Counted from the first letter of the stretch, positions 27,801 through 40,016 are shown. The stretch is 64,000 nucleotides of DNA from Tubiluchus corallicola (GCA_030141605.1 JAQGDQ010000158.1:124001-188000); one strand, 5' to 3'. Translations and numbers: made by a program. The notes: generated by a model not told the origin, from the sequence alone.

Positions 27801-28387
27801 AAATTGTTTTTGCTTGGTAATAATTCTTTCACGTAAGTCATCTGAAAAAAATAGTTTCCTTTTAACTTTTAAAAGAGTAGATTGTTTAGACCAACAGTTT
27901 AAGATTGGGTCCGATTTTGCTTTAACTAAGATTATATCACAGTACTATATACATTGGACACTTGGTGTACTTTAGGAGAAACCATCCTAAAATGTGTTGT
28001 TTAGTTCATTAGCTGCTTACATAAATAACTAGCTGTCAACTTGAAAACGACTAGTTAGAACAGTTAGTAAGCGAATTAAATGCCGTATGCTTATCAATAT
28101 CATGATTAATTTAACAATAATTGTAGGCATTTTTACTTGTACTGTAAAATGTATGATAATATTATGCATTCAGCAGCAGTGTTTTTACACCTCCTAAGCG
28201 TGGTATACTATATTATAGTACTATGACTTGTTTCCAGTTTTACACAATCGTACTCACAAAAATTATTACTTCTTTTGATACAAAAACTTTAGATGGTTTA
28301 AAGTTACACGGTGATTACAAAGTTACATTACTTTGCCTAGTGCAGAATCTGCTGGAGAACTAGTACGCTACCATGAATGGTCAATTT

Positions 28388-28417
28388 AGCATTTAATTTA
28401 ACTGGGGTAGCTGTCGC
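28388..28417 (+). repeat. Direct repeat, copy 1
   Basis: The stretch containing TTTAATTTAACTGGGGTAGC is repeated almost exactly at 28963-28992, and similarity extends about 20 bases to the left (CTACC...AATTTA). Confidence 0.7.
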
Positions 28418-28962
28418 TAGTAAATTTGATAAACTACCGCAAATGATCATGTTGGGAGCAGAGTAAGACACTAGTTGAAGTAGGACGATTGGCGTACATA
28501 GGCTAGACGATATTAATCTTTCTGAAGAGAAATAAGCCCGCTTTTTAGGCAACTCCAACATTTGCTTAAGGTATATCATTTTTTATTTTGTCTAGCTTCA
28601 CAGATAGGTGATCAGTTTCACTCTTTCTTGGACAAATAATTGTTTTCTACTAAGTAAACGGCTAGCGAGCTATGTGCCCTACATAGCTTCCCTCTTTAAA
28701 GCATTAGATACTTAGTTTAATGTTAAGATGATATTAATGGAGCTAATAATAATGATATTATTGGAAAAATACATTTGTAAACTGTAAAGGACTATCGATC
28801 ATTATTATTAATTTAATATTATAAAGTTACTTTTTTGCGAAAAACAAATTTAGTTTTTTTGTTTTATTATGTCATAATTCTCGATTCTTGACAGAAATCC
28901 CCTACCTGGGCTGTCCATACTTCGGCTAGTGGTATACTCGCGCCCTACCGGTTAATTTACTT

Positions 28963-28992
28963 AGCGTTTAATTTAACTGGGGTAGCTGTCGC
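28963..28992 (+). repeat. Direct repeat, copy 2
   Basis: Partner of 28388-28417, same orientation, about 575 bp away; one mismatch in the 30-base core. Confidence 0.7.
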
Positions 28993-29399
28993 AAATAAAA
29001 AAAAGTTGGAATTTGATTTCACTAATTTTCTCTTCACATATAGACGGTTTTTATATGCATGAAAATAACTGAACTTTCACTTGAAGGAAGTTTCATAGCA
29101 CAAGTTTTAGAATAAAAATAACTTTGGAACTCTAAGACATTAAAACACCTCTAACCTCGTCTAACGTGACTGACTTCGTGCTTCAAGCCGATCGTGCACA
29201 TCTTGACTAGCTCAATTCAGTATGCTTTTATTTGGCCAACACCGCTGAAATACTTATTGCTTTACTTACTTAATACTCATCTTTACTTATGTTGTCTTCG
29301 GGGATCGTTGTTCACATTTAAGCAAAAAACCTCATTAGCAACAATTACTCCGATCCCCAGGGAACAGTAAAGCCGTATGACTGCAGCAGACTTCTGCCC

Positions 29400-30060
29400 T
29401 TCAAAATGTGTTAAGATTTGCGTTTTTAAGACAGTGGTGGAAAACAGCGTGGTAGAATTGGCAACGATGGTATTAGGGTAGAAACGATGCAAATAGTTCC
29501 AAATTGGCAATATTCTAATTGAAAGACTACCTTGGCGAACCTTAAGTCTAGCAGGTTCATTAAAAAGTCTGAATTAAGTTTCTCCTCGTGTATGGCATGC
29601 TGTCTCACAGCTGAAAAAGTCGTCAAAACTGAGAATGGTGTTATCTACCGTAACTAAATCAGCATGTAGGCACCTTTCTTCCAGCCAGTGTTGATATGTG
29701 GAGTTCTTGCAATCGCTGTGGGTAGGTAAGATTCTCCATACCTGCACCCTGCACATAAATCTTCTCTGTACAGATTCCAGCACATCATTGTCTTTCAGGT
29801 AATGTGGATTCCAAACTAAACTTGCATCTCTAGCATAGGCCTTGTAAACGAGGAAAACAATCGAAGTCTGAAGTCTGGAGCTTTTGTTTGGAAGCTGACA
29901 TTGATTACTTTCAACAATCCATTTCTTGGCTGTACTGTTACAATGAGTTGCAAATTTTAAATTTTATGTTATGATCACCCCCCCACCCCCCACGTTCACA
30001 GTCGAATTCATTTGCACTTCATTAATATGGTGTGAACAGACGAAATTATTAAAACCAAAG
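29400..30060 (-). pseudogene. Non-LTR retrotransposon relic, reverse transcriptase carboxy-end
   Basis: Broken reading frames on the minus strand spell the usual tail of CR1/L2-like LINE polymerases in order: LKFATHC...AKK, then VWNPHYLKDNDVLESVQRRF, then a HADLVTV...DDFF segment and a TRG motif. Frameshifts and missing residues show that it is inactive. The clade cannot be fixed from this fragment. Confidence 0.7.
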
Positions 30061-30531
30061 CCAATGACTTTATATTTTATTATTATTGTTTTTTTAACCG
30101 CCAGTCTGACGCCCACGAAGCTAATGACAAGAGATCCGCCGTAATGCCATAATAGGTTAGCATCTTCAATCGTTGTGGTTTCTCTAAACACTTTGGCATT
30201 GTAGCATATTTGTAAGGATTACTATTTCATACAGTACTAGTAGAGTCATTTATATTATAGCAGCAACAAGATTGGCCCCAAGATCATGCCCTGGGGTACT
30301 TTGCTTACTACTAAGTATAACTCGCTATTAATTACTATTTAACTCGGAAGTGGTGCTGTCAAACCACTGGCATGTCAGTGTCTATTTTTTGCTGGATTAC
30401 AGTTGTGTTCGCCTGCTTTTAGGGCTACGCAACAATATTTCAGGTGTACATTTTTTATAATGCCTACCCATACGACAAGACACAAGAAATAAAATTAAAC
30501 AAATATAAAATAGACTACGGATCTATTTACA

Positions 30532-30622
30532 TCTCTCTCTCTCTCTCTCTCTCCCTCTCCCTCTCTCTCGGTCTCTCTCTCTCTCCACCTCTCTCTCGCT
30601 GTCTCCCTCTCTCTTTCTCTTC
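30532..30622. repeat. (CT)n array
   Basis: About 90 bp of interrupted CT dinucleotides. Confidence 0.9.
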
Positions 30623-32760
30623 TTCACATAATCCCTCGCATGTTTTTCTTGCCATTTGCGGGTTGATTTTCTTATGATCTCATTGCTCTAAAGAATCCGC
30701 ATATTTTCCCAGCACACATACGCACGTGTATTGAAAGTTACCTCACTCCTCACAGCAATCAACTTTGTGGCTAATTAATTGAAAAAAAAGGGAGGCACTG
30801 CTTTTGGCTTCGTTGTGGTATCTTCTTGATTAAGTTTCCTATTTTATTTCTTTTGTGGCTTTTTTAGATTACTTGTTTATAACGGCCAGTCAAATTCATG
30901 GTGAGTTAGCTACAAGCCATATAGCTAACCAGGCAATGTGAAAAACAAAAATCCGTCGGTCCTCTGCGTCATCAATATCCAGATATTCTAAACAAATGAG
31001 GGCAAAAATGAGGTTTCGACAAAAAATCTGAACTTGTATTATATTTACGTGGTTATAGTCAGTGTAACGCCTTGTATTTCACTTATGACTGCATTTGATT
31101 ATTTTTCCAAAACCGTATCATTGTTTTTCCAAGGGAATCAGCTTAATTTTTATGCCCATTCCACTCAGATGATCCACTGCACATTATACTAACAATATTA
31201 CGGTTTCTATTGACATGTGACCTTACTAATTATGGCAGACACTATACATATAATTAACAAAATACATTAACATGAGACGATAAAAGTTTTATTGTTTTAT
31301 TTCACATGTACATACAACTTAGAAAACAAGAATAGAAAAAATAGGAGGCCTTAAGTAGGTCTACGTATTTTACTTATGGTACAATACAGGTATAATTTGT
31401 GGTTAGTTAGACTATTAGTAGGAAACTGGCAACAGTCCGATCTCGGACTTTATTCTCGGCACTTCTTGTTAGTGACAATCACACGTGTTCACAAACACCA
31501 TAATAGAGCTTAAACAAGGCATTACTTGGAAAATTAATGTATAAATGTATATAATAACACCAACTAAGCCTATTAATAATGAAAACCCAACTTATAACAC
31601 TTAAGCAACTGTTTCATTATCGTAAAGCTATATAAGTTATAAGCGCATAGCATACACATTCGATCTGTCAGTGACAATGTGAGTGACTGGGTGTGACAAC
31701 GGCGACGGAAGGGCAGATATGTTAGCAATAATGGGCATGAAGGCAGATCGTCCTGAGATGGTCTGCACATCAAAGACCCATTTAACGGATCGTTTTGCAA
31801 ACAGCAAGCAGATATTGGGCAAATTATAATTTTATCACTGAATCGGCCTTTAAATGCGTGAGAAGGTAAATAATGTTTGCTAGATACGAGGAGGTTTAAC
31901 ATGCCTAAGAACAACAATTATTAATAAGGCTAAAAAAACCATAGTAAATCTAAAGATAACCACAGACCTTATAGAATTTTATTTATCGTATTTAATAATG
32001 AAGGGCTCTTAAATGACGAAAATTTTTAGCTAATCGCTTCTCTGCTGCGAGACCGCAGTAATAAAAGCAACATTTGCAAATAGAGTGAGAAAAATAAAAA
32101 TATAAGATGTAAATGAAAGCTAAGTGATTGAAGTACAAATGCTATTTTTAAATTTTCTCTCTGAACACCGTGCCTGATGTCTGTACGCTTGTCTATAATC
32201 ATTTGGGAGTTTGTCTGAATCATCCTTTTCAACATTGCCGTGGCATCACTATCGTCTTTGTTATCACCACCATCGTCATAACCGTTTCTACTGTCATCGC
32301 CATCATGTTAGCAATTATTTCTACTGTCATGCTCTGTCTTGCATATTTTAATGATTAAATGAGATATGGTGGTAACTGTAGGCCACATTATGAAAAGGAT
32401 ATTGTATTCGTAGTCATATTTCTTTGAAAATTGCTTCAGTGCAGCCGTCCTTATGTCCATTACCACTAATGCTTGTGTACAGCTGTCATTTCTGCACATG
32501 GATTTGGTTGATCTCGTGTAACATTGATATCTGCTGCAGCTAGGGGTGAGCATCAGACTTTTTAGGCGATTCAACGATATTGTATATCGTATGTGGATTT
32601 TGCAGAGATGCGGAACTACTCTTTACATCCAAAATAAGTGGCCCGTGCATCCCTCTGATTGAAACGTGATATTGGCAGCCGCATTCTTTTGGGTGAATAC
32701 ATCGAAAACCTACCACATCGGAGATAAATCTGCAGATGGCTCTTTAGTTTTTTATAGGTA

Positions 32761-33892
32761 CTATACCCTAGATGTGGTTTCAAATACTCGTTTTGGCAAA
32801 AAGGGACCACCATCTCTAGATCTAGTGCGGTCATTTTCTCTGGTCAAATCAAAATTTGCACTTTCTTTTAGCTTCTGCATCACCATAATGTTTCTACAAT
32901 CAACGCATCTCTTGGATTCCTCTCTCATCCTATTGTAGAAGCACTCTCTATTAGAGCGCTCCTCATCTTCATATACAGGGAATGGTTCGATTTTGTCAAA
33001 GTCCGATTCGTCTGCAGCTTTGCTTTGTGTCCTAAACTTCGAAAAATTGTTCCTCTTTTGCAGAGCACCAATACATTCATTGGCCTCTTCTGGCCCCTCG
33101 GCGTACGACAGTAATGAAGTGTCCTGAGAATGCACTGAAATCTGGCCAATGTCCTGCCTGGATTGTCGAGACATATGTAGTACTTGTCTGCAGATCATGC
33201 ACTGCGAATTTACCAAATCGCATTCACAATACACTGCTGGTGCCAACTCTGCCAAGTTTTGAACAGCAGTGAAGCGAGCGCCAGATTCTCCCTCTGCAGT
33301 TGCTTGACGACGAAGGTTTGCCCTGAGTTTTTGGGCCAATTGACGACGTGTCCGTTTATTTGCAAAGAAGCGAATGGTCAGCATGACACAGACGATAAGA
33401 ATGACGCACAACACTCCCCCGATGCTACTCCGAATAAAAGTTGAAGATACTGCGTGAGATGTTGCTGCACGGATGCAATTGTTATCACTGTCATCGCGAT
33501 TACTTAATTCATTTTTAATAGTAACACAGATGACGTATAAGGAATGTGGAGTAAGGTTACATATCTTGAAGGGCGACGCGTGAAAATAAGCATTTAGGGC
33601 ATTTGCCGACTCGCCCGCTTTGTAATATTTCACGTGAAAGCCGTCCGAGGCAATCATTTCGTTTTTCTCCACTTTTAGCACTAACTTAATGCACTTGCCG
33701 CTTTTGTCTATGACATGCACCGTGTAACTGAGCAATGAATCGTTTTTCAAAGCCACGATTTCTTCCCCATTGCTCGTCGATAAGTCTTCCCCTTTATCGC
33801 GGATCCGAGCAGCCTTGTCATGTCGTATTTTCTGCGTAGTTTCTCTTGTTGAAATGAGATCCCATTTATTTCTTCTTTCCGCTTTGAGCTGC
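32761..33892 (-). CDS. Last exon of a single-pass membrane protein with FN3-like ectodomain
   Basis: An open frame of about 375 codons ends at TAG 32763-32761. It is preceded by a good acceptor (pyrimidines then GCAG at 33896-33893), so it is read as the terminal exon of a larger gene. Residues counted in this exon: ~75-145 form a fibronectin-III-like tail with the pattern GFHVKYYK...LTPHSLYVICVTI and a following Cys, as in the juxtamembrane domain of many leucine-rich-repeat receptors. About 22 hydrophobic residues follow (SIGGVLCVILIVCVMLTIRF), then a basic stop-transfer stretch (ANKRTRRQLAQK), then a ~190-residue cytoplasmic tail with a Cys-rich patch (CECDLVNSQCMIC). No kinase or TIR domain is present. 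Upstream exons are not certain; see 39003-39305. Family not identified. Seen: topology and acceptor. Inferred: receptor role. Confidence 0.6.
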
Positions 33893-34241
33893 AAAACGTA
33901 TACATTTTTAAATCGGTCACATTCGTGCTACAAATGGCGTTTATACAATAAGTTTCAGCTTAGTTACATGCCGGCTGCGGCTTTAGTATCAAAAGGGAGC
34001 TCCTGCTTCGTCTTATCTTCAAAACGTTTTCAACAAGGATCTATGCATACAGGTTGTATTAAATCAATACTAAAATATTCCAGTTTGTCATTGACAAACA
34101 TTAACATTCAACAACATACAATCAACGTTTACTGAACTGCGCTTTAGCGACTGTCAGGTGTATCCATGGGACCCACATAGTTTCCATTAGGTAAATTGAA
34201 AAGTGTAAATTACCGATTTTCCAATTCCGCTTCTGTCAGAA

Positions 34242-34396
34242 ATGAAAAGATCTGCAGGTATAAGCTATTTTTATTTAATGTAATAAGCTGTGTGTCGTTT
34301 ATTTTTAAAGTAAAGAGCTTTTTGAAGGAGGAATTACAGAAGCTAAGCGCAGAAGAACTTTTCGGTGAACTAAATATTCGTAGACCACTTTACTAA
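34242..34396 (+). CDS. Possible two-exon micro-ORF, 33 aa
   Basis: ATG at 34242 opens a short exon ending ...GCAG at 34257 before a GTATAAG donor. After a 53-nt intron ending TTTTTAAAG, reading resumes at 34311 in matching phase and stops at 34394-34396. The peptide would start MKRSAVKSFLKEELQ and is a likely charged helix ending in IRRPLY. The intron is very short and the initiating exon tiny, so this could instead be the end of a longer plus-strand gene, or chance. Not recognised. Confidence 0.25.
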
Positions 34397-34770
34397 CTAG
34401 GCAAAAGGATAAATTACTGTATCTTGTTAATAAGATTAAAAATGAGTTGTTGTTTTTTCGTTAATCAGTTGAGCCCACAGGGAAGGTGAATCAGAGATTT
34501 TTTTACCATTTAGTGCGAACATTTTATATTTCTAAGAATTTTCCATTCAAGTCACATAAGTCTTTTAAGCTGGCAAGCGTAATGTTAAGTAACATAACTT
34601 TGTGTGGAAGGTGTTTTGGGACATTTTTATAATTGTTTTTTCTTCCCCTTTAAGCGATAACTGAAGCAGCAATGTAATGCTTTTCTTTGTTTAATGGAAG
34701 CTGATTTAAAAATAATTTCTTACAAACATTTAACAAGCATTCACATTGGGTCTGCAGCGATTTAAGCGAA

Positions 34771-34833
34771 CCTTCTTTTTTAACCATGATCAACTACATA
34801 AAATATACATGTATTTTTGTACTGTACTGTACC
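34771..34833 (+). repeat. Dispersed repeat flanking a CT array, copy 1
   Basis: About 60 bp containing AACCATGATCAACTACATAA and TATACATGTATTTTTGTACT, directly followed by the CT array. The same sequence lies inverted at 39962-40016. Confidence 0.8.
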
Positions 34834-34924
<91 letters not shown>

Positions 34925-35100
34925 TACTCTTCTCTCTCTTCACTCTCTCTCTCGCCTTCTCTCTCTCTCTCTCTCTCTCTTCACTCTCTCTCTCGCCTTC
35001 TCTCTCTTTCTCTCCCCTCTCTCTCCTCTCTCTCTCTCTCTCGCCTTCTCTCTCTCTCTCTTCTCTCTCTCTCCCTCTCCTCTCTCTCTCTCTCTCTCTG
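34834..35100. repeat. Long (CT)n array
   Basis: About 265 bp of CT dinucleotides with CTTT, CACT and CGCCTT interruptions that themselves recur, indicating secondary duplication within the array. Confidence 0.95.
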
Positions 35101-37146
35101 CATGTCCACAGTAAATAATCCGCATATCGGCAGTAAAATTAATTTTTACAACACTGAGTGAGAAATTGTAAACGGTGTTTACAAATGTTCGAAAATAATA
35201 TTCCTAAAAAAGAAAATGCAATTTGACTTCGCTTGTCTCTCTGGATATGGATAATGACTGTTAGGGATTGTCCAACAGTTAGCTGCAAACATTATGAAGT
35301 TACTTCAGACGATAAATAAAGAGTTTGTGAACATTTATTCAGAATAAAAATCTTGACGGGATTTAAAATTTTCAAACATATTATCTTTTATTGGGACGTT
35401 TACTGGGCGACTATAAATTGATGTTGCCCCTAAAAATGAGCAGTGCGAGTTTGAAAAGTAGAAGATGACTTCTTCACATTGAGGCAGCATTAATTATCAG
35501 GTCATTATCTGCCATCACGCAGCCATTTTCAAACAATGAGTCTACAGAACTGGGATTGTGAAATTATGGCTCATACTCATTCGCTTAAAATGGTACACGC
35601 AGCCACAAATAGAAGCTTTTTTACTAACTTCTTTTCTAACGGTAGACGACCATTTTTTTTCTTTTGTCTAACATCTTTTAAAAGATTATAAATTAGCTCT
35701 GTTCGTACAGCTTAGGTGCTTTAACCGAGGCATTACGAGCCAGCACTTAGCAAGTTTCATGACATATTATTATATACGGTAACGCCTCCGAAGCAGAAAC
35801 TAAGAGCAATTTCACACAGTGAATAACAGCAAATGCACTTAGGTTAATACTATATTGCTCTACCCAGTCAACAGTAGTTAAGAGATGATAATACACTGTT
35901 ATAATGCATGGCACTTTGGCTTAGTGTTAATACCAAGCTAAGCGAATAGGTTGCTAATGGGATAAAGTATCAGTTTATTCATCTTCGAGGCTGCCACTAA
36001 TGCAACTGCTTTAGATTATTGTGGCCTCCCTCCTGGCGTCAGAGGAGTGCTCCATGATACCCTCGCTGATAATGTCATTACATTCCGTTACATTGCACCA
36101 CATTACATTACATTATTGTTCATTTCATCAGCTGGGTTAAAATTATATAGAATCATAATTGTACAATTATAGCAATTCGCAAGCATATTTGCAAATATAA
36201 TTACAAGAGAATTTCTAAAGCTGCTATCACTAAAATAATAAAATGCTACACAGTGTTTTAATTACAGTTCACTGAACAAAATTGATAAAAGTCTTAATTT
36301 TTGTTATTATCGGTAATTAATTACAATTCACGATGAATAGCCTACCCAACACGTTATTGGTTGACTGCTTGTTGCGTCCAGCAGTGTCTAAAGATACAGA
36401 GTAATAAGTTTTTTTTAACAAACAGTCATTTGATCCAAGTTCCAACAAAACTTTTATATGAATCACTACACATTTTCGAGTTCATGTTTTGCGCAAAGGT
36501 TTCTCCTATCACCACCCGCAGGCGTTAGTCAGAAAGTGAAATGTGTCGGAGTAACATTACTTTATTTCTTCTGTCATTTTGAATTAATTTCTATTACACG
36601 ATCTGTAAGTTTACAATTTAGTATTTGTTTTGTTTGCTTCTCACAATGTGGAATTTTTTTAGTTTTTATACACTATATTTGTATTTAAGTGGATTGTTGT
36701 GTAATCATCACCGTGTGATTGTCGAAAGGTTGCAGATGAGAAGTTTGTATTTGAATAAAAGTTGTGTCTTTGCTTAAGTGGATGCTGGCTGTTATATTCA
36801 TTTTAAATACCCATTTTTCTTTATAGGCATACATGCACAGGAAAAGGACAAAAACTTCTAGTTATTTTTATTTCAGTTTTTCTTGCCTGATTGTTTCTCA
36901 TTGAGGAGTTGGCTTTAAACGTCATTAATTTAGTTAAAGCAAGGACAAGAAAATGATACCTGAAATAGGTTTCAGAAAAATCGCTTTAAAAATTACGTTA
37001 CTTTACAGCACACATGGTATTCGTGTTAAAAGGAATTTATCTTTGTTTTCATTTTAAATCTCCCTCAATACTGTTCCGAAGTCGCCATTACATGTGTCGC
37101 TACCCAAACGTGAATCATGGGAAGAAAAGACAATGTTAAATTACGT

Positions 37147-37607
37147 CTCAAAAAACTTTCCATGCAAATCTACATTACTTAGCATTTTGCTTACCTGTTA
37201 GAAAGACTTATGTAACTAGGAACAAAAATTGAAAATGTTTGTGCCAATTGGTAAAATGTCGCTGGCACACCCTCCATGGTGTGCCACACACTAACCATAA
37301 ACGTATTTTTAATCTTATCGACAAGATACAGTAATTTAAAATTTTACCTAATTAGCAACATATATGCTACGAATGCTCTGATTATTTTTTCGAACTTTAC
37401 TCGGTGTTATCTAAACTTATTTCAAACAACGATTGAAATGGCTGCGCCTAATGGTTATCGCGGAAGTTTAAATTTACAAGTTTTATGCAGCATTACTACC
37501 AATGCAAGTCCCGCATGTAAAAAAGCAATATGTAAGTGGTATAAAATTTCAAGACGAATATTTTAAGCTTGATGTAAGTGGAGGGTTTTCTTGTGCTTTA
37601 AACATTA
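37147..37607 (+). repeat. Dispersed repeat family R1, copy 1
   Basis: About 460 bp alignable by eye, in the same orientation, with 60248-60705. Landmarks in order are CAAAAAACTTTCCAT, GAAAGACTTATGTAACT, GGTTATCG and AGTTTAAATTTACAA, then GTTTTCTTGT. Divergence is considerable. No coding capacity is recognised. Confidence 0.75.
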
Positions 37608-39002
37608 CACAGTATTTATAAGCTAAACTGCATTTGTTTAATTAAAACTCCTCATAATGTTAGACACTTTTATAAACTGATGGACACGTGTTTTAATAAA
37701 AATATCTCCTGTTGCTAGTGTATCTGTTGTTATTGCTTATCTTCCTCTGTTGTTATTCTGTCTGCTGTTGTTCTTATTTTCTACTGTTCTTATCACATAT
37801 CGATGTGACAGCGACGACAACGATGATTACGACTATAATGTTTGTGATAATTACAATGCTATTAACGAGGAAGGGGCGAGAAACAGGAAGAAGAAACACT
37901 AAGAGAACATCACAGTTCAGATTCTCCTGAGCCACGGACTGTGTTACCATTAACTAGAAGAAAACAATACATCTTGAAGCACGTATCATTTAGAAACTTG
38001 TTTTAGTCGTTGATGCTGGATCTGCTAAAAGGCCTCAAAAAGCCTTTCTACGGCAGTTTATTATGCTCGTAAATCCTGGACCATTCGCTATGACGACAGC
38101 TTCCTATTTTATTAGTTCCACTAGTGCTCAGTGATGGTGAGGAAGAGCTCGCATCACAAGTATTACGAAGAAAGTTTTAGTAAATTATTGACATGCACGA
38201 AAGCCTGTTTTATTTCCCCTATCAATATATAATCATCTTCTCTAGTGGCTCAGTATATGTTTCTTGACATTATACCAGCAAACTATTTCATTATATTAGC
38301 GTCTTGGGATTGCAGCAGAAGCGTGTTCTCTTACGATATTTCTTTTGACGACATGTGAACGTCATTGTGATTGTAGAGAATATTATCTTTCAAAAATCTT
38401 GTTCTCAGTTCGTCAGAGAACTTTTTCATTGCTGTTCTAGAATAAAGCGCAACTTACAATTCAGCTACGTAAAGAGGAAAATACTGCCTCTATTTGATTA
38501 CATTGAGTACTTGCAAGTACTCAGTGTATTTGGTATTTTTGTACACTAATTGGATTTACCATCTGAAATTTGTTTGTTTTTTGCCGTTTCCATTACATTT
38601 GTCTTCTTGTTATCACTGACTACCACATAATAGTGTGCACGCTGTGCACTAAGTCTAATTTCTTTGTCATTTCATTGTACAGTGAAGCTGATCCAATGAA
38701 GGGCACCGAATTAAGTTCTGAACACATATTATTACAACGACATGTTTCTATCTTCGCACGCAATGGATTATGGTGACACCAGTAAAATGAAAGGGAGGTG
38801 CAGTTGTTTGCTAAAGTTTACAATTTCCACACACAAGAAATTAGTTCGTTAAGCCGATTAGCATTGGGGTTAGGATTACGATCAGGGTAAGAGTTAGGTG
38901 TATTATTAGGGTTAGGGTATTTAAACTGTGTGGGGAATTGTAAATTCCTTCCCAATTGTTAATAGCATCAGACAATAAAGCCTCTCCCGTCTTGCAGTTA
39001 GC

Positions 39003-39305
39003 TCAAAACATGATGGAGAAGACATTCGTCAACACGATTTCAATGTTAAGCAATTGTAAATAGTTAAATGAACTCCATGAGTGGTTTAGAACAGAAGCAG
39101 ATTCTCGCCTAGATGAATTCAGCGTTAGAAATCGAGTTCTTGTATCAGAAGAAACTGACACGTGACCGAAATCAACCCAAGTTTCAAGCCTATGCAGAAA
39201 TCCACCGTAAACTAGCAAAATAATATTAAACGTAACAGTGGAAACCATTGTTCCCGTAAACAGCCAAATCACTTTTGAAGACAGCTCAATGCACCAGTCA
39301 CTCAT
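39003..39305 (-). CDS. Possible leader and first leucine-rich repeat exon
   Basis: A 100-codon minus-strand frame starts at 39305. It has a hydrophobic segment (VIWLFTGTMVSTVTFNIILL) followed by TRFLTLNSS...SVLNHSW and SSFNYLQLLNIE, which has the spacing of a leucine-rich repeat start. Its strand and place, upstream of the FN3/transmembrane exon at 32761-33892, would suit the 5' exon of that gene. The donor is uncertain and no middle exons were found, so this could be a decayed gene piece or chance. Confidence 0.25.
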   Translation of the reverse strand: MSDWCIELSSKVIWLFTGTMVSTVTFNIILLVYGGFLHRLETWVDFGHVSVSSDTRTRFLTLNSSRRESASVLNHSWSSFNYLQLLNIEIVLTNVFSIMF

Positions 39306-39776
39306 TTATTTATTATTTTTACATATGTACAATGTACAGAATGATTCCTATATTTTTACGTAGTTACTGTAGTGGAGTTTTGATACCTATGATCTACAAC
39401 AAGAAAATTTTTATTAAATCTAAATGCAATGTTTCAATTACACATCAGTCAATCATCATGCAGTGAGAAAAGGATTCGATGGAGTGATTCTTTGCTCATT
39501 GACCTATACTATGTTTTTGCAGTAACAATTTGTACACTTTGCACACATTAGACCAAATTATAACATATAGAATTGATAAAGAACATTGTTTTTTAGACAA
39601 AGTTTAGAATTTGTTCACAAAAATTAAAAATAATTTTTAAGGAAAGTGACTAAGATTATATTATTTATTTCTAGTCTCGTACATGGGAAAATAAAAAGTG
39701 CAAGACATACAACAAAGGGAATGTTAGCCGTTTGAGAAAAAAACGAAAGAAAAAGAAATAGAAACATACAGGCGAC

Positions 39777-39897
39777 AGAGAGAGAGAGGGAGAGGGAGGG
39801 AGGGAGAGAGAGAGAGAGGGGAGAGAGAGAGAGAAGGCGATGAGAGAGGAGAGAAAGAGAGAGTGAAGAGAGAGAGGAGAGAAAGAGAGAGAGAGAA
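39777..39897. repeat. (GA)n array
   Basis: Interrupted GA dinucleotides, opposite in strand sense to the CT array at 34.8 kb, matching the inverted orientation of the flanking repeat. Confidence 0.9.
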
Positions 39898-39961
39898 TAA
39901 ACAGAGGCATTGAATGGCAAGAATGGAAATTTATCAATACGAGTCTACTATATTTAATTTA

Positions 39962-40016
39962 ACAGTACAGTACAAAAATACATGTATATTATGTAGTTAG
40001 TCATGGTTAAGAAGAG
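39962..40016 (-). repeat. Dispersed repeat flanking CT arrays, copy 2 (inverted)
   Basis: Reverse complement of 34771-34833 with few mismatches (contains ACAGTACAGTACAAAAATAC and GTAGTTAGTCATGGTTAAGA). Confidence 0.8.

Larger units (their letters stand above)
24874..32760. other. Gene-poor spacer upstream of GLD2
   Basis: Nearly 8 kb between GLD2 and the membrane-protein exon. It contains the GLD2 promoter region, the direct repeat at 28.4/29.0 kb, a LINE relic at 29.4-30.06 kb and a CT array at 30.5 kb. Open frames of 60-110 codons occur (for example 25741-26049 minus and 27637-27975 plus), but none has recognisable sequence or splice support. Confidence 0.45.
33897..39002. other. Probable intron or spacer with repeats
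   Basis: Holds the micro-ORF at 34.2 kb, the long CT array at 34.8 kb and one copy of a dispersed repeat at 37.15 kb. If 39003-39305 is the leader exon of the membrane protein, this would be its intron. I looked for leucine-rich exons on the minus strand and saw only weak candidates (near 35.7 and 38.7 kb) that I would not call. Confidence 0.35.

Noticed and set aside
33184-33444. Plus ORF opposite the FN3/transmembrane exon
   Set aside because: Antisense shadow of a better-supported minus-strand exon with acceptor, membrane helix and stop.
34746-35161. Plus ORFs rich in Leu and Ser
   Set aside because: Translation of the CT microsatellite only; the same applies to frames over the arrays at 30.5, 39.8, 40.1 and 58.8 kb.
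38905-38925. TTAGGG-like words as interstitial telomere repeat
   Set aside because: Only two or three imperfect units; too few to distinguish from chance.
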